Source of the DNA: Bugula neritina | Lineage: Eukaryota; Bryozoa; Gymnolaemata; Cheilostomatida; Bugulidae | NCBI GenBank assembly: GCA_964035545.1 | Contig: OZ037773.1 | Coordinates: 3,644,251-3,708,250 of the forward strand | Direction of reading: 5' to 3' | Length of the DNA: 64,000 nucleotides | Shown here: positions 50,601 through 63,259 of the stretch, in pieces | Layout of the letters: the number at the start of each line of letters is the position of its first letter | How positions within the stretch are numbered: position 1 is the stretch's first letter | Notes under the pieces: model-generated | Told to the model about the DNA's origin: nothing | Seen by the model: only the letters and a program-made list of their open reading frames with translations | The model's database searches: none | Translations under genes and position numbers: made by a program

Positions 50601-53234
50601 TGAGGAACGTTATAGGAACTGAGGTAAAGAACTAATTTTATTAGAAGAAATATTTGAATGCCGTTGTGTAGCAAAATTATCACTCACATAAATAACAGTA
50701 AGCTAATTGTTATGAAATTTTTCATCATAAGTTTGCCATATGTTAGCAATCAATTGCATGAATAATGTTTTAGGATTGAAATATAAACAATACTCAGTAT
50801 AAAATTAATTCTTGTATTTAAATAATACAGCTGTAGAAACAGAGTTTTTCTTGAAAGTTTAATGTAACAAACCTGATTGACGCTGCTATAATAAAAGTGC
50901 TCCTTTTATGATTAGATCAAGTTAAAATGGGTGATGATTGCTTGACATTTCAACAGGCAGTAATTGCTGTTGCTAATACCCTGCTGCTGCCAGTAATACA
51001 TATTGGCAGCTATATTGTGACAAGTAGACTTTGCATGTTCTTTTACTTACATACGTGTATAGTTGTTGTTATATACTTTGTTTGCTGTTATACCCCCTAT
51101 TCACACTTACCGTATCGTACGCCGTAACAGCAAATATCAGCCATTTTTAATGTGTCCGGGCTGAAGTTTTCAAAGTCCGCTATTAGGTACGATCTATGAC
51201 ACTTCATTGGACAATTATATCCAATGAATTAACGCAAAAGTTTTTCTGTCCAATAAGAGTCCGCCGCAACTTATTTGAATCAAGCAGTGCTTGATCCTAC
51301 CGTACCGCAACACTGTACAGGAAGCTCAGACATTTGTAAAAATGGCTGATATTTGCTGTTACGGCGTACGATACGGTAAGTGTGAATAAGGGGATATACT
51401 TTGTTTGCTGTCATATACTTTGTTTGCTGTTATATACTTTGTTTGCTGTTATATACTTTGTTTGCTGTTATATACTTTGTTTGCTGTTAGATACTTTGTT
51501 TGCTGTTGTATACTTTGCTTCCTGTAGCGGAGTCATAAGGGAGACAATCCCTCTGACTACCAAATCCTTTGCTAGCTTCGATATCCCAGTTCTGACAGAC
51601 GTGCTCTTAACAGAATACAGCAGGTGATTGTAGTTGTCTCCTCTTTCAATCTGTGCATGTTTGTGCGGGTAGATAACTCTTACTTAAACAAAGCTACAAG
51701 CTTACTAGAGGTTTCATCACCGGACACTTTTATTGAGAGTTTGTAAAAGAAACTGGTTTTTTAGTACAATTTAAGTTTTAGCTCCCAGCACATGCAAAGT
51801 TTTAAAATCAATAGTATGTAATTATATAATCAACATGTTATAACTAATAAATCATAATCAATATATATAATTGGTGATTAGTAACCGAGAAATTGGTGCT
51901 TTGATCCTTTTAAAGGCCATAGATGATTTTAAGAAGAGCATTCAGTCATAATTGCTCCTGTGCCACATATGAATAGGTCTTAGGCCAGCTTAAAAAATTC
52001 TTTCCATGATAGATTTTTACAGCGTTGGTAACTATAATAAGCCTTCGTGAGTTTTATATATGTTTGATGATAATTTGTAGAAAGCACCGATTAACAGAGT
52101 CGCACGCTATGGTTTGGTCTCACACGAAAGACAAGTCCGGAGGGTCAGTGATAGTTGGATGGGATATCAGTGCCAACAGTAAAAACTTTAGTATAGACCT
52201 CTCCCAGTTCTATGGTTTCGATTTGGTTGTTGTTACTTCTGAGATCATGGTAAGTAGCGCAACCTAAAAAAACATTCCAGATGCAAGAGATGTGACACCA
52301 TCTGTATTTTGAAGAGAAGTTATAAAATAATCTCAAAATATTGATTTTTTTTCATTGAAATTTATCTAAATACTTGCAAAAATTAAGCTTCAGCAGTTTT
52401 ATCATAGCTGGTTTAGATTTCCGCTTGAATTTTGGTAATTAGAATTTAATTTTTTACAAGTTGACACAACTCCGAAAGGTGTGATAATTGAATTTTTGCC
52501 GTCATCGTCTGAAATTTTTTAATGTAAGTAGAAAAGGAATTCCATGCCATTTTTTAGGTTTTTGGGTACCAACCGAAAAACACTACTTTGGTGTTTGGAT
52601 TCACAGCCACAACATCTGGCGCTGTCCACTCTGCTTCAGGGTGCTATGTCGCTGCCCTCAACCCAATGCCAGGTGGGTGGATGCCTGTCTAACATAGATC
52701 CATCATTGATAGGCTTTAGACAAATTGTTTAAATGTACTCTGCTAGTATATATAATATATTATAGTATATTATGTTATCAGATAATATATACCATTATAT
52801 AATATTTGAAAATATAACATATCATACCTATAGTATTATAAAATAAAATATACTATCCTGTATTATAATCTACTGTAATATAATATATAATATGATATAT
52901 CTTAAAACTAGAAAATATAGCAACTGAGTGCTTAGTTTTATTATTATACAATTATTTTATTTCGTGATACACTTGTTAGATTAGCTAGCCACGATAGATT
53001 GGTTGCCTAGCAACTAACAGGTAAACAACATGGTGAGCACATAGCAAGCAGCATATCAGCACTACTCCTGATTGTCTTACAGATGGCAGCATGCACCGCG
53101 AGGCGCTGATACAAGTCGGATCTTCTGTTGACAAGGTTGTTGGTCAGATTATCGGAGTGAGAGACTCAACAATGGTTGCCACTCTGGACACCCCTAATGG
53201 TTATTATGCTCTCGGGCTAAAAGTAGGAACATAG
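47648..53234 (+). CDS. Secreted 468-aa protein of unknown function, weakly PQQ/beta-propeller-like (10 exons)
   Basis: Exons 47648-47773, 47994-48124, 48261-48458, 49092-49168, 49769-49917, 50227-50420, 51528-51623, 52081-52249, 52558-52672, 53083-53234; all ten phases agree, giving one frame of 468 aa. A signal peptide is likely (VLVLNIFSLLCLPVLSQ, cleavage before RGC). A Cys-rich start (CPEESCDSRGLNC) follows. The N-terminal half has blades of the form MSIETATGIMRWKD and GGIYYYDTSGMCVAS, recalling PQQ-like repeats (YALDAxTGxxxW). The C-terminal half (NVSLDYRMYALSFN, DIRLLVRG, VVGQIIGVRD, GYYALGLKVGT) is beta-rich and not recognised. Several N-glycosylation sites (NGT, NIS, NVS, NFS, NTT). 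Exon 4 was found by requiring phase 2 in and phase 1 out; it is the only fitting candidate seen. AATAAA at 53451-53456. Confidence 0.85.
47774..47946 (+). repeat. 30-bp minisatellite starting at the exon 1 splice donor
   Basis: Six units of TAATATCCTATAGCTTTTAG plus CACTTTACTG. The first unit begins with the donor GTAATA itself, so the donor is part of the repeat and later units (TGTAATATCC, TGTAGCATCC) offer decoy donors. Confidence 0.9.
49972..49989 (+). repeat. Poly-G tract
   Basis: Uninterrupted run of about 17-18 G just downstream of exon 5 of the orphan gene; a similar run occurs near 8847. Length is likely uncertain in assembly. Confidence 0.8.
51085..51396. mobile_element. Palindromic MITE with about 55-bp terminal inverted repeats
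   Basis: Arms CCCTATTCACACTTACCGTA, TCGTACGCCGTAACAGCAAA, TATCAGCCATTTTTA are repeated in inverse at 51338-51396 with almost no mismatches. The core of about 200 bp is non-coding. Near-identical arms suggest recent insertion. It lies in intron 6 of the orphan gene, beside an 18-bp minisatellite. Confidence 0.92.
51398..51527 (+). repeat. 18-bp minisatellite running into a splice acceptor
   Basis: Seven units of TATACTTTGTTTGCTGTTA; the last, TACTTTGCTTCCTGTAG, is the polypyrimidine tract and acceptor of exon 7. One to two units also lie left of the MITE (about 51060-51090), so the MITE appears inserted at the array. Confidence 0.85.
51886..52060 (+). repeat. tRNA-derived SINE, copy 5 (head lost)
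   Basis: Only the body and tail match: AAGGCCATAGATGATTTTAA, CATAATTGCTCCTGTGCC, GAATAGGTCTTAGGCC, TTCTTTCCAT, CGTGAGTTTTATAT. It ends about 20 bp before exon 8 of the orphan gene. Confidence 0.7.
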
Positions 53235-53450
53235 CCCATGCATGGTTATACGCTTGATTAGTAGAATATACAGCCCTGGTCCCAAGCTGGAGTAGCTAAC
53301 CCCTTGATATTATAGCTTACAGCTATAAAGAGAGTTGAAGTATATCACACTTGATGCATGCAATAGGCTACAATGTATTCAATTATGAACAAATTTTAAT
53401 ATTTAATACAAAGTGTAATAAGTTTAATTATGTTTTTCGTGTTAACTTGA

Positions 53451-53456
53451 AATAAA
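53451..53456 (+). other. Polyadenylation signal for the 468-aa orphan gene
   Basis: AATAAA about 217 bp after the stop codon and just before the long (TG)n tract. Confidence 0.5.
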
Positions 53457-53521
53457 TTTAAATTATTCAACTCTTTTTGATCTTTCAATTTCCTCATCAG
53501 TTTGCTATTATGCAAAATAAG

Positions 53522-54291
<770 letters not shown>

Positions 54292-55160
54292 GATGCATGT
54301 TAGAACTTTAAAATAGTATGTTTTGCTCAACTCTAGAAATAATTACAACTTTGTGATAGCATTGCGCACACAGCCTGTATATTCAGCCGGATATATAAAT
54401 GACCTTTTTGAAACCTCAACAAGTTGTTTTTATGTTCTGATAGTGATAATTATTATGAATATAAGAAACCTGTATAAACAGTAAAAGCAATCATTATATT
54501 AGTAATGTGATAATATAACAAGTTTATTAATTGTTGTTAAATGCTAGTAACCAACAGTAAATATTTTGATTCTCATTAGATCTTGTATACTTCAAGCTAA
54601 CATATATCAGCAACAGATTTAATGGCCACAGAGGAATTAACAGCTATGAAGCATAAAACGGCAGCAACTCAGTTCTGATCAAAGAAAAGACAGCATACCG
54701 CTGCGTGTGTTGCCCATTTGTGCAGTAGTAAACGTTATAGCATGTATATGTGAATGCGTACTGTTATGCTTCGACTGATAGGAATATTCTTTTTTACCCA
54801 TGGTACCTCATGTTGATATTGAAGTACAAGTACAACTATTAGATTGTCTTATATGAAATACGTGACATATGAATACGTGGCACAATGTTGTAATGTACCT
54901 GTTATAACGTCTTGCTCATTACCTTGTGGTATTGTCTACATTAATTCATATATATTTCTACTGCCAGCTCAATTACTACGTAATGTAATTTTATTATGTA
55001 ATTTATGCTTGAATGGTGGTTAATTTGGTAAAGTTTAGAATTATGGCAACTTTTATATGCTCTTGTCTCAAGAAGGTGATTAAATAAAATATAGAGAAAA
55101 CTAGTAAGCTAAACATAGGATGGTATTATTGCCTTACTTGGACTTGCAGTTTGGAGGTAG

Positions 55161-55323
55161 GTAGGTGCAGTAATGGAAAAAATGAGAAAAGCCTGTGTTC
55201 TAGATTAGAAATGTAGCGAAAGAAGTTACATTCTTGTAAGAATTTTAACTTGTGCCCCACACCAAAATTTATAAGGAAATTTAAAAAGCTTAGGCTATCT
55301 CAATTTCTCCACCGCCGCTCCTA
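55161..55323. mobile_element. GGTGCAG-family MITE, copy 4
   Basis: Left GTAGGTGCAGTAATGGAAAA, AGAAAAGCCTGTGTTCTAGA; right CTCAATTTCTCCACCGCCGC, the end being diverged. Confidence 0.75.
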
Positions 55324-55415
55324 AATAGAGTCTTGAATGTAGGTTGGCATTCCATTCAAGAAATGAATTAGCAGGCATACATCTCTAAAACAGCAGAATT
55401 GTTTATAATATTAAA

Positions 55416-55550
55416 GGTAGGTGCAGTATAATGAATAAATGGGAAAAGCCTGTGTTCTAGATGGAAAATTTAAGCAAAATAGGTTATTATATTCTCCAAT
55501 CAACTAAAACAAAAATCTATGAGAAAAACTTAAGAACTTAGAATATTGAG
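55416..55550. mobile_element. GGTGCAG-family MITE, copy 5 (right end eroded)
   Basis: Left end GGTAGGTGCAGTATAATGAA and GAAAAGCCTGTGTTCTAGAT match copy 4; the right inverted repeat is no longer clear. It lies about 95 bp after copy 4 in the same orientation. Confidence 0.6.
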
Positions 55551-57289
55551 AGTTCTCTACTATATGCATAGAGAGTATCGGAGTTATACTGAATGGTTCT
55601 TACTCAGCCAACTGTGTGTCATCAGAAAAAATTCATGAGATACTCATGATAGACTTCACCATGAGAAAATTTGTGGAATTGGCAAATTTTGGACAATCAT
55701 TATCCTGAAAGACATTCTCGTTTCATGAGCAGTCATTTAATTCCATGATGCATGGACATATAAAATCATTTATTTAAGAATTTCCTGTACAGCTACATTA
55801 TTTCAACTATAAAACATTAAGAATAAACTGATTATTTACGCTCTTGCAAAAACAATAATTCTAAAGTTTGATTGATTTAAAACCACCTGAGAATAAAAAG
55901 GCAAATAGCTAATTAAGATTTATTAAAGAAATGTTTTTATATGACGTATAAAGAATTATTGATTTGAAAAATACTAATAGAGCAAAATTTAAACGTCAAT
56001 GTCAGGTCTTCAATAATCATAAAGTTGCAAAATTGCAACAATTAACATTGAGAGTTTTTAGATAGGCTGCAGGTAAATAAGCAGATGAAAAGTAGACTAG
56101 GCTGGCACTATCATGTTGCTGCTGATGCCGGCAACATAAAAATCAATATTATGAAGCGTATAATTGTGATAATGTAAGAGAAGGAAGGCTATGTGTGTTC
56201 TTAGAGCAATACTTGATGTTAACAGCTAAACCTGTCAAGTTTGTTTATGAGAATAAAGCTCTACAAGGACTGGGGTAAGTGCAACGTATAAGAAAACTTG
56301 AATTAATAATATATTTACAGTCACAGTAAGAAAGACTATAAACTGCCAGTTTACTACTTACTATATATATATTCATTAATGTGTGAAAGAAATGTAGCAT
56401 TTTCTATAATAGTAGTATGTTTTACCTAATAAAACTAAACACTAACTCACAGCTGTAAACAGTTTAGACTTTGATTTATGCTTTCATTTTCTTTAAGAAA
56501 TGAATCGCAAAACATTTTAGTGAAATGTTATAACTCATGTCATGTTTGATGGAAAAAGCTATTTCCACTGTAACCGTTTCTGCTATTTATCACTGATAGC
56601 TGTATTATAGTGTATAGCGTATGCTTTCTATTTCTCTGTTGATATGTTATATAAAGTGATCAAATTAATATTTTGCAATATAATATTTACCTCACACATT
56701 ATTATTGTAAAACATAAAGCAGTTGGTTAAACTACATTAGCATAGAGCATTTAACACTAAGAAGAGTGGAATACCATGTTCTGATACAGTTTCAGAGTTA
56801 TATAATTGGTGTTGTGCACACTATTAGATATCTTCGCTTGTCAAGTTTTATATCATCACTCAACCTGTCACTTTTAAAATGGTAAATCTCAACTCGCTGC
56901 CTTTAGTTGCACCTTAAGCCAGTGTGCTAGGGGCGACAATAAGGGTTGTATGTTTATTCCCCTATGAATTACTAACATTACACCTAAAATGTTAAGTTTA
57001 CAAACTAAAACTTTATGCCTTCTGTATGTTGTTAGGACGTAGTGTACTGGGTTCGGTGTCAGCAATTTGGATTAAAGAGCAAAGTATATACTAACTCAAA
57101 CTATTCTATACGACCTGATTTGATTTATATCTTGTATAAAAGCTGCATGTGAAAATTCCACTTCATTTTCTTAGCCATGTTGTTACTTTAACTTGTATTA
57201 AACTTAATACCAAAACAGTATCAATAATTTGGTTTTGTATTTATGTATCAAAAGTTTTCTATTTAATTGTTACCTTAACTACAAAATAA

Positions 57290-57468
57290 ATTGCATCTAG
57301 AAGTTGTTGTAGATTGCATCTAGAGGTTGTTGTAGATTGCAACTAGAGGTTGTTGTAGATTGCATCTAGAAGTTGTTGTAGATTGTATCTAGAGGTTGTT
57401 GTAGATTACATCTAGAGGTTGTTGTAGATTGCATCTAGAGGTTGTTGTAGATTGCATCTAGAGGTTGA
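57290..57468 (+). repeat. 23-bp minisatellite (GTTGTTGTAGATTGCATCTAGAG)
   Basis: About eight near-identical units with G/A changes at few sites. Confidence 0.92.
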
Positions 57469-57829
57469 GATTATTTGCCTGCAGTGCATAATAATCTTTT
57501 GATCTCAAAATTACAGACTCCTTTAATTAAATATTTACTAATTGGCATTCACATTGATACAAATAAATCTGATTAAATTGCACACAAATTGGTTAGCTTC
57601 TTCTTTGCTAGGTTTATTGATTTTATTTCGGACTAATTTGCTTCAATTTGCTTCAATTTCAATAATCGAAGTCTCTAAATGTATAGTCAGTAAACTTTCA
57701 AATATTGAAGTCATACATGCATGAATCACTATTTACAAAAATCTCATCTGGGTACAGTAGTATAGAAAATGTTAATAGATTAAGTTTTTTAATTTTTATT
57801 AAATAAATTTTAGTTTGAGTCATGAGTTG

Positions 57830-57910
57830 AAATTCTCATATGAATATAACTTTTTTGCTACATTTCTAGTCTAGAATACAGGCTAAATTTTCTTTATTAC
57901 TGTACCTATA
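57830..57910. mobile_element. GGTGCAG-family MITE, right-half copy 6
   Basis: ATATAACTTTTTTGCTACAT, TCTAGTCTAGAATACAGGCT and end TTTATTACTGTACCTATA match the right half of the family. Confidence 0.6.
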
Positions 57911-58554
57911 ACTTGCAAAAACCTTTTTTCATTCAGTAGTTTGAGATAAAACTGATTTGATTATATACCAAATTACACGTGCTAAATGCTATATATGCCG
58001 TATATAATATACAATATATGCTACATAATATGTGCTCAATATGCTATAAATATATACCATATATAACAAACAATATAGGCTACGTTCTATCAGTCCAATG
58101 TTTTTATTGCATAAATTCTGAATGCCAAATTCCTTATGGTAAATATTATACGTCATATAATATTGCAATGTGCTATATATTATAACATGATATATATATT
58201 ATATACTCAATGTTATACATCCTATATGCTAGATATACTTTATGCTTGTGCCTTAGGCATGCCCAGTGCACTCAGGGGACAGTTGGTACTATCTTAAGGC
58301 TATTCTTGGAAGTTGCTATAACAGACAGCAGCTGCCCATACCAAACTAAGCTTTAACTTTCAGTTTAATTGAAACAACGCTTTGAAGAATCGTCTGAAAA
58401 AGTTCTTTCTTTGATTGGCATTTCAGTGAAATATTGATTCTTGTTAAACCTGATTAAAACCAAACTAAGAATTGTTTGAAAAGAAGGTCAACAGTTCTTT
58501 TATTATAATTAATTACTGGTTTGTGATACGAGTAATATATGGATATAGTTAATG

Positions 58555-58805
58555 GCTGTAATATAATATAAATATAATTACTGGGCAGAATATATAATAA
58601 ATATAGTTACTAGATGTAATATAATACAGATATAATTACTGAATGTAAAATAATACAGATATAATTACTAGATGTAATATAATACAGGTGTAATTACTAG
58701 ATGTAATATAATACAGGTATAATTACTAGATGTAATATAATATAGATATAATTATTAGATGTAATATAATATAGATATTATTATTAAATGTAACATAAAG
58801 ATATA
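58555..58805 (+). repeat. About 28-bp minisatellite (TATAATTACTAGATGTAATA)
   Basis: Eight to nine imperfect units with the core ATAATTACTAGATGTAATAT followed by AATACAGAT/GGT. Confidence 0.88.
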
Positions 58806-59196
58806 ATTAGGATACTCAGCTATAAGTATTTGCTAGTGCAGAGGCTATTTAATAGATTTGGAGGAATATGTGAAGTAATTCTCTACATGAAGCACTATTA
58901 AGATATTACATCAAGATAATGCGAATAAATGGAAACACCATATAATTAGCTGGCTGAGTTAAATTGGTTCAGACAAGTACTTTATCCAAAGTATAATAAA
59001 ATACAGTGCCAGCTGTCAAACTAGACTGAGGTGTGTGTTGGATTCAATAGAAAATTTAGCTTTAGAGAGGGAAGAGAAATGAACCACCCTAAATATGAAA
59101 CACCAAGCATCACTTAATTAGTATTATTGGTTTTAGTATCTTGACAATACATTCAATATCAGAATAACTATATTTAGTAAACTGTAGAAGTTGGCG

Positions 59197-59446
59197 TCCG
59201 GTAAAAATAGCACAAGCAATAATGGCACAAATGGCAAAGTAGGTAAAAATAGCACATTTTCAATACTAGGTTGGGATTGAGTGTTTGGGACAGGAGGGGG
59301 TGGGTTAAGTTTAAGAGTTGAGGGTTTGAGTTAGGGGTCTGGGAAACTTTAACATAAGTGTGCCATTTTTTCCTACTTTTCCATTTGTGCCCTTATAACC
59401 TGTGTCATTTTTACTGTGCCATTTTTACCTGTGCTATGTTTACCTA
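59197..59446. mobile_element. G-rich foldback element, copy 1
   Basis: Left arm GGTAAAAATAGCACAAGCAA, GGCACAAATGGCAAAGTAGG; right arm TGCCATTTTTTCCTACTTTT, CATTTTTACCTGTGC. The arms pair, and the centre is G-rich on the + strand (GGGACAGGAGGGGGTGGG). Same family as 61690-61955. Confidence 0.75.
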
Positions 59447-60144
59447 AAATCGTAGAAGTTATGTCACGATTTCTATCACAGTTTAAGCCCACATTGCCAG
59501 ATAGACAGATGGTCTAGTTACCACCTGCCCCTCTTTTCCCCAGCTTAGTGTGGCAATAATTTTTCCACTAAAGACAGTGCGGTGTTTTCAAGCTCAATGC
59601 TATTACAGATCAGTGAAATACTACAGCAAACAGTTTGTGTGTTTTTAGTTATAAGCATGAAGTGGCATCAAATATTAATATCTCCATTGATTATTTACTT
59701 TGTCTAAGTGTTTTGTTATTTACATGATAGTTCACATATAGGCCTTATGCAAAGCAAAGTCAACTTCCTTTCTTGTACTCATAATTAGGTCACGCTTTTG
59801 AAAGCAATCTTTGTGACAAACAATCAAATAGCAATATTATAGTGGCAGCATGATGACATGTAGACAAAGTTCCTCCCCCTTCACCCCTCACCCCTTCTTT
59901 GCCCCCCCCCCCCACACACATCCCCCACACTGTTCATATCAATATGTGACAATGCCTAGCCTAATGTAAAATAATACTAGAATCTTCTAAATTCTACATA
60001 ATTTTATTTGTAACTTGCAGTAAGAGCCGGTAAGAGTTAGAATACATTATAATGTTATAGTAGTGGATATTTAGACTGATAATGCATTATAATACTGTTG
60101 ATAGTATATAATGATCCTGATAATGCATTATTATGTTACAGATA

Positions 60145-63100
60145 ATGGGCAATAACGCCAATGCGAAACTTACAAAGCCCTCTGTCAGTTTGAGTAGGAC
60201 AGAGAGAAAGTTGATACAGAGTTCTTGGTCATCTCACGTGCGGAAGGATGAGTTTATTGGAGCCAAAGTGTTTGACAGGTTTTTTACTCAACCATATATA
60301 AATGGCTTTATGAAAACTGAAGTTATATAACTAAAAGCACTCTACATGGTGCAGTAATGAAATACCTTTTTTAGTTTAAGTTATTTAATTTTCTTAATAA
60401 AAAATTGATTTGGGGTAAAGGTTGAAACTTCTAGAAGAACACAACCCATTTTGATACATTTCTAAAATAAAGCACCAGCGTTTTACAACTTATTCCTTAC
60501 TGCACCTTAAACTTATTAGTAGTTTATGATGAATCCTATTTGACGATATGCTACATTCTATGTGCTAGATACTGTATGCCATGTACTATACTCCATTATT
60601 GCACCTACCTCAAAGCATTAAAGATATTGCAAGTACAAGTATAGAGTTTAAATATTTCTAGAAAGCTACAGATATGCAAAATTGTGGCAGTTACAAAAAG
60701 TTTCTCATATGCCAATTTCAATATCCAAATAGTCAACACAACTCTATTTTAAAAGACATAACATCAATATAACAGTTAAAATCTAAAATATATTTACTCA
60801 ATACCGTTATTCGAGAATTGCCAGAGCCATAGTTTGATGGTACATTTAGTTTTACCTTTTTACAAGCGCATGAGTGTCTTTGTAATGAAACTATCATAAT
60901 GCTGGTCAGGATGAACTTCAAGAATTTTAAAGAACCACTGCCAAGTTGCATTTATGCAGTGTTAAAGTACTAAAGCATGAACTAAATATAACTTCGAAAG
61001 CATATTAGTTTAACAAAAAACTTTGTGCACACATCTTTAACAATTTCATAACAATGACTTATTTGGCAATATTTTGTTTATGCAGCTCAATGTACACGGC
61101 ACTGTAGAAGTAGTACTAGCCTAATTATAAATAGTTAAAATAATGAATTATCTAGAAGTTGTTTTCTAAGCTATATGTAGAAATTATTTACTGATGTCTT
61201 AAACATTTCACTAACTGGCTAAGCTGGAAAATAGCCCCCGTTTCATGTTTCAACCTTAGTCCTAGCATCAGTCCCATGTCTTATCTCAAATTTGGCTTAC
61301 CAAAGGAAAAACTTTCTAAGCTGCACATATAAATAATGTACTGTGACATATATGTTCCTGTATCTATTATTCACATCATTTGCATCTTTGAGTTTTCTCT
61401 ATCTTGAGTGTCAGTTGCTGAGTACTACTGTACAATCTACAGGTTGTTCACCGAGAGTCCAGAAGCTAAGGATTCGTTTAGTAATTTCGCCAACATTGAT
61501 GTCAACGATGACTATTACAACGAAGTTCTGCATAGACACGGCAGCAGAGTAAAAAATGCTGTCGGGAAAGTCATCGACTCGTTAGACTACCCCTACGAGT
61601 ATAAGAAGTTCCTAATCAGAATGGGTGCCAGACATTACAAAGAGTATAACTTTGATCCACAGTATAGTCAGGTGATTACTTAGGTGTCAGGTCAAAATGA
61701 CACAGCTAATAAAGGCACAAATGGCAAAGTAGGTAATAAAAGCCACATTTTCAACATTAGGGTTTGAGATGAGGTTTGGGAGTTTAGAATGGGGGGTTTA
61801 GGTTTGGGGTTGAGATTTAAGGGTTGGGGTTTAGGGTTTGGTGTTTGGAAGAATTTAACATCAGTTTGCCATTTTTTTCTACTTTTCGTTTGTGCCATTA
61901 TCACCTGTGCCATTATTACCTGTACCATTTTTACCTGTACCACTTTTACTTAAAGTCAACTACTACAAATACATTATAGTGAGGTGATCACATACAGAGG
62001 GAGTAATGCTGAGAGCATTTGTGATGAGTACTATCACTACTAAAAATACAGGAGGGTAAGGGCAAGTGTTAGTACCAAGGAAGTATAATTAATAGGTTTT
62101 CTTCTAATAGTCTTTTTTCAATATTTTGTGCAATATGTTACCAGGTGTGAATTGAGTTACCACTTATATTGCCAGCTGCTGCTGTGCCAGCTGTCAGTGT
62201 GCTATTGCGCCAGCTGTCAGTGTGCTATTGCACCAGCTACCAGAGTCATTCTTTGGTAACTAAGTGCGGAAGATTATCTCCCCTCTAAGATATAAGTATG
62301 GTAATTAATAGGCTGATACCATTAAGCTAGAGTTGGCATTGACAATGCTGAAGCGGACTTTCACACTACAGGTTAAAGCGAACTGTAGTCTAAAAGTGTT
62401 GGTTGCTTTGTATCATACTCTTTTTTAGTCGTTCATACTTTAAGAAATCAACAAACCCACAGCTTGTAAGAAATATAATTTCCTAACTAATGAAAATGCA
62501 GTAAAACAGTTTTTGTAGCTGGACATGACCAAATTTATTTGCCTAATTTATTCAGGTTTACTATCAATATGGTAGTGCTATAGAAAGCAGCCATGATCTA
62601 GGGGTTAGGGGTTAGATCACTGGTTTAGTAAACACAAAGCTAGTAGTTTGAGTCCCAGTAAAAGCCATTGGTGATGTTAGGAAGAGCGTCTTCATATTGC
62701 TCCGGTGCTACAATAGAAAACAAGTCCTTAGCCCGCTTAATAAAAACTCTTTCCATCTTTCTCACAATGATGATGAATATAAACCCATGTGACATTTTTC
62801 TTACTAACATAATTATGCTAGATTAACTAGTATTATGCTGCTTACCCTTTACGAATTAAAATTTTAAAAGTTAAAAGTATGTAACTTAAATTGTTTTCGT
62901 AGGAAAAAAATTATGTTGCATTTCATTAGAAATCTTCCAAACATAACAATCCTATACCAACCTTATACCAATCCTATACCAACCTTATACCAACTCGATG
63001 CCAACCTTATACCAACCCGATGCCATAATACGATTCTCCTTAAACCTTATACATATACATAATTTACTCTTCCATGACTATATTTGAACTATTATGTACA

Positions 63101-63259
63101 TAATTTACTTGTATATATTTTCAGGTCATCCTGGAATACTTTTTGGCTGACATCAAGGACACGATGGGAGAAGATTGGAGCAGTGAAATTGAAGTAGCCT
63201 ATAGGAAACTCTTTAGTATCATGACTTTTTATATGATAGATCTAAGACTTGATTCTTAA
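60145..63259 (+). CDS. Intracellular globin with candidate N-myristoylation (3 exons)
   Basis: Exons 60145-60278, 61443-61671, 63125-63259; phases agree, 165 aa. Single-domain globin binding haem and O2/NO. Seen: A/B helix start LSRTERKLIQSSW, CD-corner Phe in FSNFANIDV, distal His E7 in LHRHGSRVKNAVGKVID, proximal His F8 in MGARHYKEYNFDPQYS, G helix VILEYFLADIKDTMG, H helix AYRKLFSIMTFYM. Introns fall at the two ancestral animal positions (B12.2, phase 2; G7.0, phase 0). The N-terminal extension MGNNANAKLTKPSVS has Gly2 in a context allowing N-myristoylation, as in membrane-linked globins of several invertebrates and globin X; no Cys near Gly2, so palmitoylation is not expected. An AG just before the start (60140-60141) may close a 5' UTR intron. 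AATAAA at 63594-63599. Confidence 0.93.
60348..60508. mobile_element. GGTGCAG-family MITE, copy 7, in globin intron 1
   Basis: Left GGTGCAGTAATGAAATACC, right CAACTTATTCCTTACTGCACC. The body is diverged but has AAGAACACAACCCATTTTGA matching the family core. A further GCACCTACCT end motif lies near 60600. Confidence 0.75.
61690..61955. mobile_element. G-rich foldback element, copy 2, in globin intron 2
   Basis: Arms AAAGGCACAAATGGCAAAGT and TGCCATTTTTTTCTACTTTT, TGTGCCATTATTACCTGT pair. The centre (61781-61850) is a run of G-tracts with TTTAGGG/TTTGGGG spacing, able in principle to form G-quadruplexes. It starts 18 bp after globin exon 2. Confidence 0.8.
62170..62240 (+). repeat. Short tandem repeat GCCAGCTGTCAGTGTGCTATT
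   Basis: About two and a half 25-bp units in globin intron 2. Confidence 0.8.
62583..62802 (+). repeat. tRNA-derived SINE, copy 6
   Basis: Head AAGCAGCCATGATCTAGGGG, duplicated TTAGGGG block, B-box-like AGTTTGAGTCCC, body CATTGGTGATGTTAGGAAGA and tail ATAAACCCATGTGACATTTT, in globin intron 2. Confidence 0.8.
62940..63025 (+). repeat. 11-bp minisatellite (CCAACCTTATA)
   Basis: Seven units of CCAACCTTATA/CCAATCCTATA/CCAACCCGATG about 100 bp before globin exon 3. Confidence 0.88.
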
